Shown in pieces: positions 14,646-15,330 of a stretch of 15,330 nt of DNA; positions within the stretch are counted from its first letter, which is position 1, and the number at the start of each line of letters is the position of its first letter. Source of the DNA: Chloroflexota bacterium (GTDB lineage: Bacteria; Chloroflexota; Anaerolineae; UBA3071); the NCBI GenBank assembly GCA_014383605.1, contig JACNHM010000389.1, positions 1 to 15,330 on the forward strand. The letters run 5' to 3'. The notes beneath the pieces are model-generated. The model was not told where the DNA came from. It saw only the letters and a program-made list of their open reading frames with translations, and did not search any database. The position numbers and the translations under genes are program-made.

Positions 14646-15330
14646 TACTGAGATGGCGCCTCGCCCTCAAAGTCGAAACTCTCTACGAGGCGGATATTGC
14701 GGGACGAACTGCCCACCAACACCTGAAACTCGCCCGATTCGGCGACCCATCGTTTGGACGCTGGATCATAGTATGACAAGGCTTCTTGATCGAGAGTGAA
14801 TTCGACCGTTTTGGTTTCGCCGGGCTCGAGCATGACTTTGGCAAATGCCTGCAACTCTTTCTCGGGGCGTACCAGGCGCGATTGGGTGTCGCGCACATAT
14901 ACTTGAACGATTTCCTTGCCTGCCCGGCTTCCCGTATTCTCTACATCCACGCTGAAACCGATCGTCTCTCCCGCGGAGAACTTGGGCTTGCTCAACTGCA
15001 AGTTGCGATAGGCAAACGTCGTGTAGGAGAGCCCGTAGCCAAACGGGAACAGGGGGGCAATGTCCTTCTTGTCATAGTATCGGTAGCCAACAAACAGCCC
15101 TTCGCCGTATAACACCTGGCCGTTCTCGCCAGGGTAGTTGAGGTAGGCGGGATTGTCCTGCAGTCGCTTGGGAAACGTCGTCGACAGTTTGCCAGAAGGG
15201 TTCACATCGCCAAACAGCACGTCAGCAATCGCATTGCCCGTTTCCTGGCCGAGATACCAGGCCTGTACCACCGCAGCGGCATTGCACAGCCAGCTCATAT
15301 TCAGCGGCGAGCCAACATTGAGGACGACGA
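14645..15330 (-). CDS. GH3 beta-glycosidase, C-terminal part (runs off the window)
   Basis: This is the 3' end (about 227 residues) of a glycoside hydrolase family 3 gene whose start and nucleophile domain lie beyond the window edge. The frame is open up to base 15330 and begins VVLNVGSPLNMSW, a classic GH3 C-terminal-domain motif. It continues with WYLGQETGNAIADVLFGDVNPSGKL, TFPK, YGEGLFVGYRYYD and FPFGYGLSYTTF. A fibronectin-III-like domain follows (around GFSVDVENTGSRAGKEIVQVYV to VLVGSSSRNIRL). Enzymes of this type remove terminal beta-linked glucose, xylose or related sugars. Whether it is exported cannot be judged without the N-terminus. It ends 47 bases before recognisable ABC sequence and may be co-transcribed with the operon below. 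Confidence 0.93.
   Translation of the reverse strand, partial: VVLNVGSPLNMSWLCNAAAVVQAWYLGQETGNAIADVLFGDVNPSGKLSTTFPKRLQDNPAYLNYPGENGQVLYGEGLFVGYRYYDKKDIAPLFPFGYGLSYTTFAYRNLQLSKPKFSAGETIGFSVDVENTGSRAGKEIVQVYVRDTQSRLVRPEKELQAFAKVMLEPGETKTVEFTLDQEALSYYDPASKRWVAESGEFQVLVGSSSRNIRLVESFDFEGEAPSQ

Noticed and set aside
14188..14670. An intact 160-residue ABC protein starting at TTG 14670
   Set aside because: The first 24 or so residues do not resemble the family, the start lies inside the GH3 coding end, and all nucleotide-binding motifs upstream of the H-loop are missing.
1..15330. CRISPR array, tRNA/rRNA gene, insertion sequence or prophage
   Set aside because: No regularly spaced repeats, no tRNA-like or rRNA-like stretch, and no transposase or integrase motif was seen on either strand.

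Overview
The window looks like chromosomal DNA of a GC-rich, free-living bacterium that lives on plant or microbial glycans. A Chloroflexota (Anaerolineae-like) source is my best guess. It rests on the style of the YkcB-like GT39 protein, the GH94/GH130/GH4 gene mix and the high GC, not on any marker gene, so it is an inference. Every supported gene is on the minus strand, so the biological order runs from high to low coordinates.

Region A (about 14,650-15,330) is the 3' end of a GH3 beta-glycosidase gene that continues beyond the window. Directly after its stop lies the C-terminal third of an Opp/Dpp-type ABC transporter ATPase (14,188 to about 14,598). Its Walker A, signature and Walker B regions are missing, so it is a broken gene.

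Region B (5,940-14,184) is a tight operon. It holds a GH130 phosphorylase/glycosidase, a GH94 cellobiose-phosphorylase-like enzyme, a GH4 NAD-dependent glycosidase, a BadF/BadG-type sugar kinase overlapping GH4 by ATGA, and a second, divergent GH94 phosphorylase. It ends in a strong hairpin-plus-U-tract terminator at 5,874-5,911. Together these enzymes would split imported beta-linked di- and oligosaccharides in the cytoplasm. The phosphorylases yield sugar-1-phosphates without spending ATP. The kinase and GH4 could handle the remaining free sugar or a 6-phosphorylated disaccharide. No intact transporter, phosphomutase or regulator for this set is visible here.

Region C (2,432-5,836) is a separate unit with its own candidate promoter and a roughly 200-base leader. 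It encodes a GT39/YkcB-type membrane glycosyltransferase, probably starting at a TTG, and then a GtrA-like flippase gene. The GtrA gene is cut in its third membrane segment and joined to the 3' part of a DUF1566 (Lcl-like) gene. A bidirectional-looking hairpin ends the unit.

Region D (203-2,434) is a two-component system. A consensus-like promoter, partly built into the preceding terminator, drives an OmpR/PhoB-family response regulator and a HAMP histidine kinase that overlap by ATGA. The kinase has an unusual Pro/Gln-rich sensor segment. I see no recognisable gene in bases 1-202.
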